From Natronobacterium gregoryi SP2 (GTDB taxonomy: Archaea; Halobacteriota; Halobacteria; Halobacteriales; Natrialbaceae): a stretch of 64,000 nucleotides of DNA. Position numbers and translations under genes: made by a program. Positions within the stretch are counted from its first letter, which is position 1; each line of letters begins with the position of its first letter. Below the pieces are notes generated by a model, which was not told the DNA's origin, ran no database searches, and saw only the letters and a program-made list of their open reading frames with translations. The stretch covers positions 3,534,001 to 3,598,000 of the forward strand of contig NC_019792.1 of NCBI RefSeq assembly GCF_000230715.2, written 5' to 3'. Positions 52,625 through 61,004 of the stretch are shown piece after piece.

Positions 52625-53115
52625 AACACCTCCCGAAACATCTCCGGCCGCGCTGGCGGTATCTCGCCGTTGCCCTCGAGTCTTGGCCGGACGCCGTCGT
52701 CGAGCGGCGATCGTTCCAGCGGGAACTCTGGTATGCAGGGCAGAACCTGCTGGGCGATCCAGGCAGTGCCAGGGCGGATCTGACCGTCGTCCGGTTCGAG
52801 TTCGAGGACGGACGTGGAGAGGCACTGATCAAGGTCCGCCGCGGCGAGACCGACCCGGCTCGCGCGTCGCTTGCGTGTATCGACGAAATAAACGGCGCTC
52901 CGGTCGGAATTCGGGTGGTCGGTATCAGTGGTACGATCCGTGCCGCTGAAGAAAACTATTTAGGACGCGGCCGGCAAGAATCCGAGGAGAGAAACGTCGT
53001 GTTCGGGAACGAGCAGCGAGTCGCCGTCGTTCGTAACCGCGATGGATCTGCGGACGTTCGACTCGCAGACGAGTCGTTCGCGGGCGCGACAGACCTCGAT
53101 TGCGATTTAGCGTGA
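52621..53115 (+). CDS. rnp2: RNase P protein component 2 (Pop5)
   Basis: A 164-residue Pop5/Rpp14-family RNase P subunit. Markers are MKHLPKHLRPRWRYLAV, the conserved LTVVRFEFEDGRGEALIKVRRGE strand region, and GISGTIRAAEENYLGR. It overlaps the methyltransferase by four bases and is five bases before psmA. The C-terminal ~35 residues are an extension beyond the core domain, common in haloarchaea. Confidence 0.94.
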   Translation: MKHLPKHLRPRWRYLAVALESWPDAVVERRSFQRELWYAGQNLLGDPGSARADLTVVRFEFEDGRGEALIKVRRGETDPARASLACIDEINGAPVGIRVVGISGTIRAAEENYLGRGRQESEERNVVFGNEQRVAVVRNRDGSADVRLADESFAGATDLDCDLA

Positions 53116-53119
53116 TACT

Positions 53120-53881
53120 ATGCAGGGACAAGCCCAACAGCAGGCGTACGACCGAGGCATCACGATCTTCTCGCCGGACGGCCGACTCTACCAGGTCGAG
53201 TACGCCCGCGAGGCGGTCAAGCGAGGTACGGCAAGTATCGGCGTTCGAACGCAGGACGGCGTCGTCCTGGCAGTCGACAAACGAGTCCCCTCTCCGCTGC
53301 TAGAGGACTCGAGCGTCGAAAAGCTTCACAAGGCCGACGACCACGTCGGCATCGCCAGTGCCGGTCACGTCGCCGACGCGCGCCAGTTGATCGACTTCGC
53401 GCGCCGCCAGGCCCAGGTCAACCAACTGCGCTACGGCCAGCCGATCGGCGTCGAAACGCTGACCAAGGAAGTCACCGACCACATCCAGCAGTACACGCAG
53501 GTCGGCGGTGCGCGACCGTTCGGCGTCGCCCTGATCGTCGGCGGCATCGACAACGGCGAACCGCGCCTGTTCGAGACCGATCCCTCGGGAACCCCCTACG
53601 AGTGGAAGGCTCTGGCAGTCGGCGCGGATCGGGGCGACCTCCAAGATTACCTCGAGGAGAACTACGACGAAGAGGCAGACCTCGACGGCGGCATCTCGCT
53701 TGCCCTCGACGCGCTCGCGTCGGCCAACGAAGGCTCGCTGCTCCCCAACGAAGTCGGAATCGCGACGATCGACGTCGAGACCGAACGATACGAACAGTTC
53801 GATCGCGACCGTATCGAGAGTCATCTCGAGGAGAACGACCTGCTCGGGACCGAAGACGACACCGACGAGAGCGACGAGTAA
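53120..53881 (+). CDS. psmA: Proteasome subunit alpha
   Basis: A 253-residue structural 20S proteasome subunit. The N-terminal gate segment AYDRGITIFSPDGRLYQVEYAREAV and the KRGTASIGVRTQDGVV strand are diagnostic. The long acidic C-terminal tail (LLGTEDDTDESDE) lacks a terminal docking tyrosine. It is the last gene of the rnp3-methyltransferase-rnp2-psmA operon. SBDS, which normally follows closely in haloarchaea, is displaced by the mobile-element array beginning 58 bases downstream. Confidence 0.97.
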   Translation: MQGQAQQQAYDRGITIFSPDGRLYQVEYAREAVKRGTASIGVRTQDGVVLAVDKRVPSPLLEDSSVEKLHKADDHVGIASAGHVADARQLIDFARRQAQVNQLRYGQPIGVETLTKEVTDHIQQYTQVGGARPFGVALIVGGIDNGEPRLFETDPSGTPYEWKALAVGADRGDLQDYLEENYDEEADLDGGISLALDALASANEGSLLPNEVGIATIDVETERYEQFDRDRIESHLEENDLLGTEDDTDESDE

Positions 53882-53938
53882 CGAGCGTAATCGAGAACAC
53901 GGCCCGCCGGCCGGCCCACGGCTGACGACTGGGCGGGA

Positions 53939-54026
53939 CTAGTGGCGGGCCAAGCCTGGACTGCGGGGTCGAATCTGGCGGTGTGGCTCGATTCGACCCG
54001 GCAGTCGACGGTTGGGACGGTACTAG
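53939..54026. mobile_element. MITE-like module, type A in reverse orientation
   Basis: An 88-base CTAG-bounded unit. Its reverse complement matches the module at 2049-2131 apart from a five-base difference near one end. The termini are TGGCGGGCCAAGCC and (reverse complement) TACCGTCCCAACC, with an inner stem GTCGAATC / GATTCGAC. Confidence 0.8.
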
Positions 54027-54110
54027 TGCTTTGGCAAGCCTGAACGGGTGAGTGAAACCGAATGCGGTCGTCTGGGTTCACTCAGCAGTCGACGGTTGGC
54101 GGAGTACTAG
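54023..54110. mobile_element. MITE-like module, third variant
   Basis: An 88-base CTAG-bounded unit sharing CTAG with both neighbours. The ends are TGCTTTGGCAAGCCTG and (reverse complement) TACTCCGCCAACC, with an inner inverted pair GGTGAGTGAA / TTCACTC. Related to, but distinct from, types A and B. Confidence 0.7.
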
Positions 54111-54256
54111 TACCGTCCCAAGTCTACTCTGGCTAGTGCACTCTACTCCTGATCGAGAATCGTGATCGGTTTGGGCCAACTCTCAACTAGCGCTCTTCGG
54201 AAGCAGATTGTTGGTCGAACAGAGCTGGCGCTGTGAAAGCGTAGCGGGCAAGGGTG

Positions 54257-54707
54257 ATGCGTCAGCATCACCCGACTATGTTCCCAGTTGAAGTGTTTCG
54301 CTCAGAGGCGAGCGCCGCGAACCTGCTGGAGCAGGTTCGCTGGCGCGAGGGCCTCCAGTGCCCGCGCTGCCAGTCTGAATCGGTGATCAAGTACGGCAGC
54401 TATCGAGAGTATCAGCGGTATCGCTGTAAAAATTGTGGACGCACGTTCAACGACAAGACCGGCACGATCTTCGCGCACGCGAAGATCGGCCTTGACAAGC
54501 TGTTGTTCGCGTTCTACTCGTTGCTCCGATTCAACACGAGTATCCGCCAGTTAGACGCTGAAATTGACGTCTCCTACCGATCGCTTCACCGGCGCGTCGA
54601 GCGTTTCGCCAGAACGCTCGACGCGCCTCAGCTCGATCTCGTTGGCCCCGTCGAGATCGATGAGTTCTACGTTTCTGCCGGAAAGAAAGGCCGCGAGCGC
54701 GACCATA
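54257..54707 (+). pseudogene. IS1595-family transposase, N-terminal half
   Basis: The 5' half of the transposase: an N-terminal zinc ribbon (CPRC and CKNC, in GLQCPRCQ and YRCKNCGRTF) and the start of the DDE domain (VEIDEFYVSAGKKGRERD). The reading frame is broken at 54706-54707 by the IS630 insertion, and a stop arises eight bases into the inserted DNA. The matching 3' half is at 55862-56317. The start may be at 54257 or 54278. Confidence 0.85.
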
Positions 54708-55859
54708 ATGAGTGACAGAAGTTTTGGGCGTGGGCTAAGACGAACGGGGTAATGGGAGGAGACCGGCGGGGCGAGCTCGTTCGTCATCTGAGCGAGGAGG
54801 AGTTGGATCGTCTGCTGGACGAAGCAGACGATCCAAAGGTCGTCAAGCGGCTCACCTTTGTCAAACGTCTCTACAAGGGTGCAACGTACGAAGAAGCAGC
54901 CGACGACGTTGGGAAATCTGCGTCGACTGGAAGTCGCTGGGCACGTCGATGGAACGATGGCGGGCTGGGTCAGTTGACACCGAACTTCGGGGGCGGAAGG
55001 CCCCCGAAGCTCGGTGACGAGGAACAAGAGTGTCTTCTAGAACTTCTCCGGGAGGGACAGCCCTGGAAAGCACAGGAAGTTCACCAGCTCTTGGACGAAG
55101 AGTTCGATGTTGAGTACCATCCGGATTATCTCGGTCGATTCCTCCGGAATCTCGGACTGTCTTACGCTAAACCACGTCCAAAACGTCCCTCACGGCCAGA
55201 AAATGCAGATGAAATCCTCGAAGAACGCGTCGCAGACGCGTTCGACGAGGAAACAGAGACAGCACATAACAAGCGTCCCGAGGATGAGGACGAAGGCTGG
55301 GTTCTCGACGACGATATCTGTACAGATGGAGGAACTATCGTCGGTTTTTGTGACGCTTCTCATCCGCAACCATACGACAATTCGCATCGACTGTGGTACG
55401 TCGATGATCCGACACTCGAACGACCGCTGGTGAAGCTTGACGAACCAGCGGTCGGGTGCTATACGCTCAACGGCGAAAGTGTCCTGACCTTTCCTGAAGA
55501 TCAATCGAAAGAGAACATCTGTGCCCTATTGGAGGAGGTCCGCGAGCAGAATCCGGGAACGCGGATTCTGCTCGTCTTGGACAACTTCTCGTCTCACATC
55601 TGTGAGCACACGCGCAAGCGCGCACATCAACTCGGTATCGATCTCGTCTTTCTTCCGGTCGGTTCACCGCATCTCAATCCAATCGAGCAGGTCTGGAAAG
55701 TGCTCAAACGGAATGCTTCACCAATCGTCGTGGCGAGCGAGAGCGCGTTCCGCACTCTCGCTCGCCGCCTCTTCAACACCCTCACCGATCGACTTGGATT
55801 CGCCAAGTCTTGGATCGACCAGTTCCTCAGTCCATATTTGCAAAAGTTATCTTGATCAT
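54708..55859. mobile_element. IS630-family insertion sequence inside the IS1595 transposase gene
   Basis: A 1152-base element flanked by TA (54706-54707 and 55860-55861), the target duplicated by IS630/Tc1-mariner elements. The terminal inverted repeats are ATGA...AAGTTTT on the left and AAAAGTTATCTTGATCAT on the right. It carries a single intact transposase gene, so it may be the active, youngest insertion. Confidence 0.85.
54752..55855 (+). CDS. IS630-family transposase
   Basis: A 367-residue transposase that is full length. The N-terminal ~110 residues contain two helix-turn-helix modules (TYEEAADDVGKSASTGSRW, KAQEVHQLLDEEF); the C-terminal DDE_3 domain has aspartate D in ILLVLDNFSSH and glutamate E in NPIEQVWKVLKR, with the first aspartate in the DDDICTDGG/FCDASH region. 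It catalyses cut-and-paste transposition into TA. No frameshift. The lower GC of its 3' part compared with neighbours fits recent acquisition. Confidence 0.92.
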   Translation: MGGDRRGELVRHLSEEELDRLLDEADDPKVVKRLTFVKRLYKGATYEEAADDVGKSASTGSRWARRWNDGGLGQLTPNFGGGRPPKLGDEEQECLLELLREGQPWKAQEVHQLLDEEFDVEYHPDYLGRFLRNLGLSYAKPRPKRPSRPENADEILEERVADAFDEETETAHNKRPEDEDEGWVLDDDICTDGGTIVGFCDASHPQPYDNSHRLWYVDDPTLERPLVKLDEPAVGCYTLNGESVLTFPEDQSKENICALLEEVREQNPGTRILLVLDNFSSHICEHTRKRAHQLGIDLVFLPVGSPHLNPIEQVWKVLKRNASPIVVASESAFRTLARRLFNTLTDRLGFAKSWIDQFLSPYLQKLS

Positions 55860-55861
55860 TA

Positions 55862-56317
55862 GAGTCGCGCTCGCGTGGTCTCTCGAAACGTGGCAGAGGA
55901 AACTACGACGAAGACAAGCCACCTGTGTTTGTCCTCGTTGATCGCGGTAGCGATCAGCGATACGTCATCCCGTCGAAATCCGCCGACGAATCGGCTGTGC
56001 GACTCCTCCTCGATTCCCACGAGGAGGAGTCGCTGACAGTCTATACCGACGGCTTTCGTGCCTACGACCCGTTAGAGACGGACGAAACGTACCAGCGAGA
56101 AGCGGTTATTCACGGCGAGGGAGAGTACGTTGATGGAGATGTACACGTGAATACGTGCGAGAGCCACGCGTCGCTGGCGCGACGGTGGCTCTCGCCGCAT
56201 CGAGGTATCTCGAAGGACAAACTCACCACGTATCTCAGACTCTTCGAATTTCGTCGGAAAATCCTACGCAAACCCGGTCGAAAAGCCCTGAAAGACATCG
56301 TTCGAACTGTTCTCTGA
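55862..56317 (+). pseudogene. IS1595-family transposase, C-terminal half
   Basis: The 3' half of the split transposase: ESRSRGLSKRGRGNYDEDK, then PVFVLVDRGSDQRYVIPSK, YTDGFRAYDPLE (second catalytic aspartate) and HVNTCESHASLARRWL. The first codons in frame begin right after the TA duplication. Joining the halves with a single TA leaves four bases between GAC and GAG, i.e. one base out of frame, so either the transposase was already frameshifted or a base has changed since. Confidence 0.82.
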
Positions 56318-56503
56318 CTCACCAACAATGTCCTTCACAAGAGCGCTCAACTAGTCGGTCCACGTTTGGGACGGTACTAGCCACCGTTTCACTCCGCTTT
56401 TTCCGACTGTCCCTCGCCGACAGCCGTCCGTCAGTCCCGGGCGGTACCGTCGCTTCGAGTCGGCAGGAAAAGGTCTTTTACCCGGCCGGAGGTATTTCAC
56501 GGC

Positions 56504-57229
56504 ATGATATCACTCGACGAGGCAGTGACGGCGCGACTTGAGTCACACGGGGCGCGCTTCGAAGTGTTGGTCGACCCGGACGCGGCACTCGAGATCAAAC
56601 GCGACGAGTTCGACGGCGATCTCGAGGACGTGATTGCGGCGGAAGACGTCTTCGAGGACGCCTCGCGTGGCGACCGGCCGGCGGAGGACGACCTCGAGAC
56701 GGTGTTCGACACGACCGAACCGCTCGAGATCATTCCAGAGGTCATCACGGAGGGAGAGATTCAGATCACGGCCGAGCAGCGCCGCGAGATGCAAGAACAA
56801 AAGCGCAAGCAGTTGATCGATACGATCGCACGCAACGCGATCAACCCGCAGATGGACGACGCTCCCCACCCGCCCGAACGCATCGAGAACGCGCTCGAGG
56901 AGGCGGGCTTTACGGTCGATCCGATGGAGCCCGTCGAGAACCAGGTCGACGACGCGCTGGATGCGCTCCGGCCAGTCATCCCGATCCGGTTCGAAGAGGT
57001 GACAGTCGCCGTCCAGATTCCCGCGGAGTACGCGGGCAGTGCCCAGGCACAGGTGCGACAGTTCGGCGACCTAGAACGCGAGGAGTGGCAGCCCGACGGG
57101 TCCTGGATCGGCGTCGTCACGTTCCCGGCAGGGATGCAAAACGACTTCTACAACGTCGTCAACGAACACTCGAGCGGCAAAGCCGAGACGGAAATCGTCA
57201 AGGACAAAGACGACCTGAAAACTCGGTAG
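56504..57229 (+). CDS. Ribosome maturation factor SBDS
   Basis: A 241-residue SBDS/Sdo1 protein, which helps release eIF6 from the large ribosomal subunit. The N-terminal FYSH domain ([26 protein letters not shown]), the central helical domain ([27 protein letters not shown]) and the C-terminal ferredoxin-like domain ([23 protein letters not shown]) are all present. In many haloarchaea it follows psmA directly; here 2.6 kb of mobile DNA intervenes. The region just upstream has TATA-like TTTTACCC about 25-30 bases before the ATG. Confidence 0.95.
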   Translation: MISLDEAVTARLESHGARFEVLVDPDAALEIKRDEFDGDLEDVIAAEDVFEDASRGDRPAEDDLETVFDTTEPLEIIPEVITEGEIQITAEQRREMQEQKRKQLIDTIARNAINPQMDDAPHPPERIENALEEAGFTVDPMEPVENQVDDALDALRPVIPIRFEEVTVAVQIPAEYAGSAQAQVRQFGDLEREEWQPDGSWIGVVTFPAGMQNDFYNVVNEHSSGKAETEIVKDKDDLKTR

Positions 57230-57297
57230 CCGGCGATCGTTGCTGTCGTCTATCTTTGAACAGCGAGAGAATCCCACCGGTTACGGCGAGGAGGATG

Positions 57298-57624
57298 TCA
57301 CCCGCGGTGGAACCCGATCAGGAACCCGCTGGTGAATCCGGCACCGACGGCTGCCACCGAGAGCATCGACTCGAGTTGGTGGATTTCTGTGCCGGCAGCC
57401 TGGACCTGTGCCTGTTCCTGTGCGTCGACGAGGCCGGCCGTGAGTCGATTGTAGTCGACGATCAGGATACCCTGTGACTCCAGATAGCGAAAGACCATTA
57501 GCTGCACGCCAATGATGATCGCGAGCAGTTTCGCGATGCGTTTCGTCCCGAAACCCACGAGCCCACCGATGAGTGCGCCGCCACAGAACTCGAGAGCGAG
57601 CGTCGTCGGATCGACGTCTATCAT
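57298..57624 (-). CDS. FUN14 family membrane protein
   Basis: A 108-residue protein with the FUN14 pattern: GGALIGGLVGFGTKRIAKLLAIIIGVQ near the N-terminus and a second glycine-rich helix SVAAVGAGFTSGFLIGFHRG at the C-terminus, with a polar middle segment. Function in archaea is unknown. Start MIDVDPTTLALEF at 57624. Convergent with SBDS (68 bases apart). Confidence 0.85.
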   Translation of the reverse strand: MIDVDPTTLALEFCGGALIGGLVGFGTKRIAKLLAIIIGVQLMVFRYLESQGILIVDYNRLTAGLVDAQEQAQVQAAGTEIHQLESMLSVAAVGAGFTSGFLIGFHRG

Positions 57625-57898
57625 CGGCCCGGACTTTCGACCCGGGAACAATGACTGTTGTGTTGTGGGCGCCACGAACACGGGATTCAAGACGGTCGGA
57701 GACGTACGGCGATGTATGACTCACGCTCGTCCAGCGGAGGTGTTCGACCGCCATCACTGACGATTCGACGGGTCGACAGCCTCGCGTTCGACCCGCCAGG
57801 CCGACGACTGTGGCGAGGGCGGGAGTGAGCCAGTGCGTATCGACGGCAACGAGACGAGAACCGCGAGCGCGAGCAGCGTCAACCCGACTTATCCAGGC

Positions 57899-59200
57899 AT
57901 GAGAGCGATCATCGCAAAACGCGTCGACTCCGGCACGCCAGACACCAGTGAGATCCGCGACCTCGCAGCGGCGGCGGGCTACACCGTCGTCGGTGAGGTT
58001 ACCCAGTCGAGAACGGCCGATTCGGCCCTGCAAATCGGCGAAGGGAAGGCGAACGAACTTGCGACGAAAGTCGCTGGCACCGACGCTACGACCGTCATTT
58101 TCGACAACCGGCTTGGGCCCTACCAGACGTACAACCTCGGCCAACTGTTGCCCGAGGGCGTCGAGGTGATCGACCGCTTTACGTTGATTCTCGAGATCTT
58201 CGGTCAGCGTGCCCAGACTCGGAAAGCGCAACTGCAGGTCGAACTGGCGGAACTCCGGTACGAACTCCCTCGGGCCGAAGCTAAGACCAGCCTCGCGAAA
58301 CGCGAGGAACATCCCGGGTTCATGGGTCTCGGCGAGTACGACGAGAGCCGCGAACAGGACATCAAAAACCAGATCAGTCGGATCAGGGACGAACTCGAGC
58401 GGATCGAGCAAACCGAACAGCAGCGCCGAGAGCGACGCCGCGATTCGGGGTTCGATCTGGTCGCGCTCGCAGGCTACACGAACGCGGGCAAGTCGACGCT
58501 GTTGCGGCGGCTCGCGGCGGATCTGGACGTCGATGAGAACGAAGACCTCCACCGGGATCTCGAGTCGACGGCGGAGTCACAGGACAAACTGTTCACGACG
58601 CTTGGCACGACGACCCGGCGTGCGGACATCGAACCACGCGATGTCTTGGTTACTGACACTGTCGGATTCATCAGCGACCTGCCCCACTGGCTGGTCGAGT
58701 CGTTCAAGTCGACGCTGGATTCGGTTTACCGGGCGGACTTGGTCTTGCTCGTGGTCGACGTCAGCGAATCCGTCGACGCGATCCACGAGAAACTGGTGAC
58801 CTGCCACGACACCCTCTACGAGCGCAACGAGGCACCGATCGTGACAGTACTGAACAAGATCGACGCGGTCGACGACGAGGCACTCGCGGAGAAACGCGAG
58901 GCGATCTCGTCGCTTGCACCCAGTCCCGTCACGGTCAGCGCGAAAGAGGGAGCGAACGTCGACGCCCTGCTCGAGCGGATCGACCGCGAGTTACCGGACT
59001 GGGAGGAGGAACGACTCGTCTTGCCGATGACCGACGACACGATGAGTCTCGTCTCGTGGATCCACGACAACGCAAACGTCGAGGACGTCTCCTACGGCGA
59101 CGACGACGTGCTCGTCTCCTTCGAGGCCCGTCCCGCGGTCATCTCGCAGGCACGCTCGCGGGCAGGCGAGTTGCAGACGGCGCAACTGGAATCAGCGTGA
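57899..59200 (+). CDS. hflX: HflX-type GTPase
   Basis: A 433-residue ribosome-associated GTPase. The N-terminal HflX domain and coiled helical linker (RKAQLQVELAELRYELPRAE) precede the G domain: G1 GYTNAGKST, G2 TTLGTTTRR, G3 DTVGFISDLP, G4 NKID and G5-like SAKEG. Members split stalled ribosomes; the archaeal protein binds the large subunit. Start MRAIIAKRVDSG at 57899. Downstream lies hairpin repeat copy 5, then the convergent glycosyltransferase. Confidence 0.94.
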   Translation: MRAIIAKRVDSGTPDTSEIRDLAAAAGYTVVGEVTQSRTADSALQIGEGKANELATKVAGTDATTVIFDNRLGPYQTYNLGQLLPEGVEVIDRFTLILEIFGQRAQTRKAQLQVELAELRYELPRAEAKTSLAKREEHPGFMGLGEYDESREQDIKNQISRIRDELERIEQTEQQRRERRRDSGFDLVALAGYTNAGKSTLLRRLAADLDVDENEDLHRDLESTAESQDKLFTTLGTTTRRADIEPRDVLVTDTVGFISDLPHWLVESFKSTLDSVYRADLVLLVVDVSESVDAIHEKLVTCHDTLYERNEAPIVTVLNKIDAVDDEALAEKREAISSLAPSPVTVSAKEGANVDALLERIDRELPDWEEERLVLPMTDDTMSLVSWIHDNANVEDVSYGDDDVLVSFEARPAVISQARSRAGELQTAQLESA

Positions 59201-59512
59201 GCGCTCTTTCGGTATCGAGACTGTCGGCACGGTTCTCAAACAGTACGTCGAGCCATCACAGCCGCCTGTGAACCGCCTTGGCCTGTTTCGCCTGTAGAAT
59301 CGGTCGCTGACTGCTCTGACAAGTATGTCCGTAGACGCGGCTCTGCCAACGAGCTCGTTACCGGGATATCGAGGCGGACAGCCACGGCTTTACAGTCGGT
59401 GACGAAACCACTCATACGGTTTGCTGTCCGTCAGTTCCGGTGCGACCGCGAGTGCTCCTGCGGTCGCGCCGGGACATCGGGACAGCGTTCCGTGTCACAC
59501 GTGGATAGTCGT
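59201..59512. other. Convergent intergenic region with hairpin repeat
   Basis: A 312-base spacer between two convergent genes, containing repeat copy 5. The remainder shows no coding bias; both flanking genes terminate here. Confidence 0.5.
59414..59495. repeat. Dispersed hairpin repeat, copy 5 (subfamily II)
   Basis: The left end ATACGGTTTGCTGTCC pairs with the right end GGACAGCGTTCCGT; the inner stem is GCGACCGC / GCGGTCGC, as in copy 2. It sits between the convergent stops of hflX and the glycosyltransferase, a location suited to a bidirectional terminator. Confidence 0.78.
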
Positions 59513-60574
59513 TCAGAGAACGCCCGACGACTCCTGCAGGCGCTCGTACGTCGTCAGGTACTGCTCGAGAACGGCGTCTTTGTCGTACTCGTCGAACGCC
59601 TCGTCGAACTCGCGTCTCTCGAGGTCGCCCGCCTCGACGATGGCGTCTGCGAGTTCCTCCTCGCTGGTGGTTCGAAACCCTCGATCCCAGCCTTCGACGA
59701 GTTCGTGGGCACTCGAGTTGACGTGATACTCGACGATGCCGACACAGCCCGAGGCGATCGCCCACAGCATTTCGGAGGGGAAGACGCAGTATTCGGCGGT
59801 CTGGGCGAAGACGTGTGCGCCCCGATAGGCCGCGATCCGTTCCTCGAGCGAGCAGTTGCCAGCGAACGTGACGCGGTTCTCGATCCGAAGGTCACTCGCC
59901 AGACGTTCGTAGGTGTCTCGCTCTGGGCCGTCGCCGAGGACCGTTGCGGTCCAGTCGCGGTCACGGTACTCCGCGAGTGCAAGGAAGAGGCTCTCGAGGT
60001 TTGCCCCCTCGTCGAGTCGTCGCGAGTAGATCACGTCCACGTCTTCGCCGACCGGTGTCTCTCGGATTCGGTCGACGTCGATCGGGTTCGGAACGACGTC
60101 GACGCCGTGCTCGTCGACGCCGCGTTCCATGACCCAGGTGGTGACGAGCTCCGACGGCGTAATGATGCAATCAGGTTTGGGCAGCGCCCAGCGCATCACC
60201 CGGTTGGCCGGCAGTTCCTCTGTGCCACACCACTCGAGAACGAGTGGTGCGCGGGCGAGCGTTGCACCCCAGTTTGCCGCGAGTACCTGTCCCGGGGGCT
60301 CGGGAATCGTGTGGACGACGTCAGGTCGTAACGATGCGAGAGCGACGGGGAGTCGGGCGACGAACGCGTATCGCGCCTCGAGATCAGAGCCGAGTCCGTG
60401 GTAGGTGATGCCGTTGCGTTCGAACGTCGAGCAGTCTCCTTCCCAGAATCGGGCACAGTAGACGTGAACGTCGTGACCGGCGTTCTGGAGCAACGTGAGA
60501 ATAGTCTGGAGTCGCCGCTTCGTCTCGGTATCCCGGTGGTGGATCGTTTCGAACGAGACGAATGCGACGCGCAT
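59513..60574 (-). CDS. Glycosyltransferase family 4-like
   Basis: A 353-residue GT-B fold glycosyltransferase. The N-terminal half begins MRVAFVSFETIHHRDTETKRR with a Rossmann fold and PEPPGQVLAANWG; the C-terminal half carries the nucleotide-sugar site (YSRRLDEGANLESLFLAL, GDGPERDTYERLA, FPSEMLWAIASGCVG). Donor and acceptor sugars are unknown; the role could be in surface glycan or lipid glycosylation. TTTTATCC about 25-31 bases upstream of ATG 60574 is a likely TATA box. Confidence 0.9.
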   Translation of the reverse strand: MRVAFVSFETIHHRDTETKRRLQTILTLLQNAGHDVHVYCARFWEGDCSTFERNGITYHGLGSDLEARYAFVARLPVALASLRPDVVHTIPEPPGQVLAANWGATLARAPLVLEWCGTEELPANRVMRWALPKPDCIITPSELVTTWVMERGVDEHGVDVVPNPIDVDRIRETPVGEDVDVIYSRRLDEGANLESLFLALAEYRDRDWTATVLGDGPERDTYERLASDLRIENRVTFAGNCSLEERIAAYRGAHVFAQTAEYCVFPSEMLWAIASGCVGIVEYHVNSSAHELVEGWDRGFRTTSEEELADAIVEAGDLERREFDEAFDEYDKDAVLEQYLTTYERLQESSGVL

Positions 60575-60597
60575 ATGCTGTCGTCACGTAGCGATAG

Positions 60598-60605
60598 GAT
60601 AAAAA
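60598..60605 (-). promoter_or_regulatory. TATA box for the glycosyltransferase gene
   Basis: On the minus strand TTTTATCC lies 24-31 bases upstream of ATG 60574, suggesting a leaderless transcript. Confidence 0.5.
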
Positions 60606-60618
60606 GTCACTTTTTTCG

Positions 60619-60913
60619 CTACAGTCTGCTGGCCGGTTGCTCATCGTCGAGGGCAGCGAGAACGCCCGCGTTTCCGGTGTCACTGGCTGCTCCGTCAGCG
60701 CTTGCCATCTCGTCGGAGTCGCTCTCGCCGTCCGGTTTGGGCTCGTCGCCACCAGCGGGGTCGAGCCTCTCGATGTGTTCGCCGTCTTTCTCCGTCAGCG
60801 GTTCGTCCTCGTCGGTTGCGAACTCCGGCGCGACGACCGAAACCATCAGCCCGAACGCACCCAGAACGGCGAGAATCGTTCCAGACCGAGCCGTCGTCGG
60901 CTCCAGAACTCAT
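60619..60913 (-). pseudogene. Small membrane-anchored acidic protein, probably frameshifted near its start
   Basis: From 60846 the minus strand reads MVSVVAPEFATDEDEPLT with an acidic tail to the stop at 60619. Extending upstream in frame gives a transmembrane-like ILAVLGAFGLMVSVVAPEF, but a TGA at 60910-60912 blocks it and no start codon occurs between. An ATG at 60913 (MSSGADDGSVWN) is in another frame and would join it by a one-base shift. This suggests a frameshift or sequencing error in a short single-pass protein. Confidence 0.5.
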
Positions 60914-61004
60914 CCCTGTCATCGTGGCCAGAAAAGCAGCCGACGAACTTTGTTAACCACGGTGATGGGGTAGCGGGTATTCGAACCGCAGTCGTCCGGG
61001 CGGG

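Larger units (their letters stand above)
54191..56345. mobile_element. IS1595-family (ISH4-like) insertion sequence, itself interrupted
   Basis: Terminal inverted repeats are CGCTCTT-xx-GAAG-xxx-ATTGTTGGT at both ends (20 of 25 positions by eye). Direct repeats CTCAACTAG flank it (54182-54190 and 56346-56354), consistent with the 8-base duplication of this family plus one ambiguous base. Without the inserted IS630 element it would be about 1.0 kb, the normal size for ISH4-type elements. Its transposase is split, so it is not autonomous. Confidence 0.85.
54107..56380. mobile_element. MITE-like module, type B, interrupted by nested insertion sequences
   Basis: The left 84 bases (54107-54190) and right 26 bases (56355-56380) join to give exactly 110 bases, matching the intact module at 2128-2237. 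The interruption is the IS1595-family element with duplicated CTCAACTAG. The right terminus TTGGGACGGTACTAG closes the array 123 bases before the SBDS gene. Confidence 0.88.
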
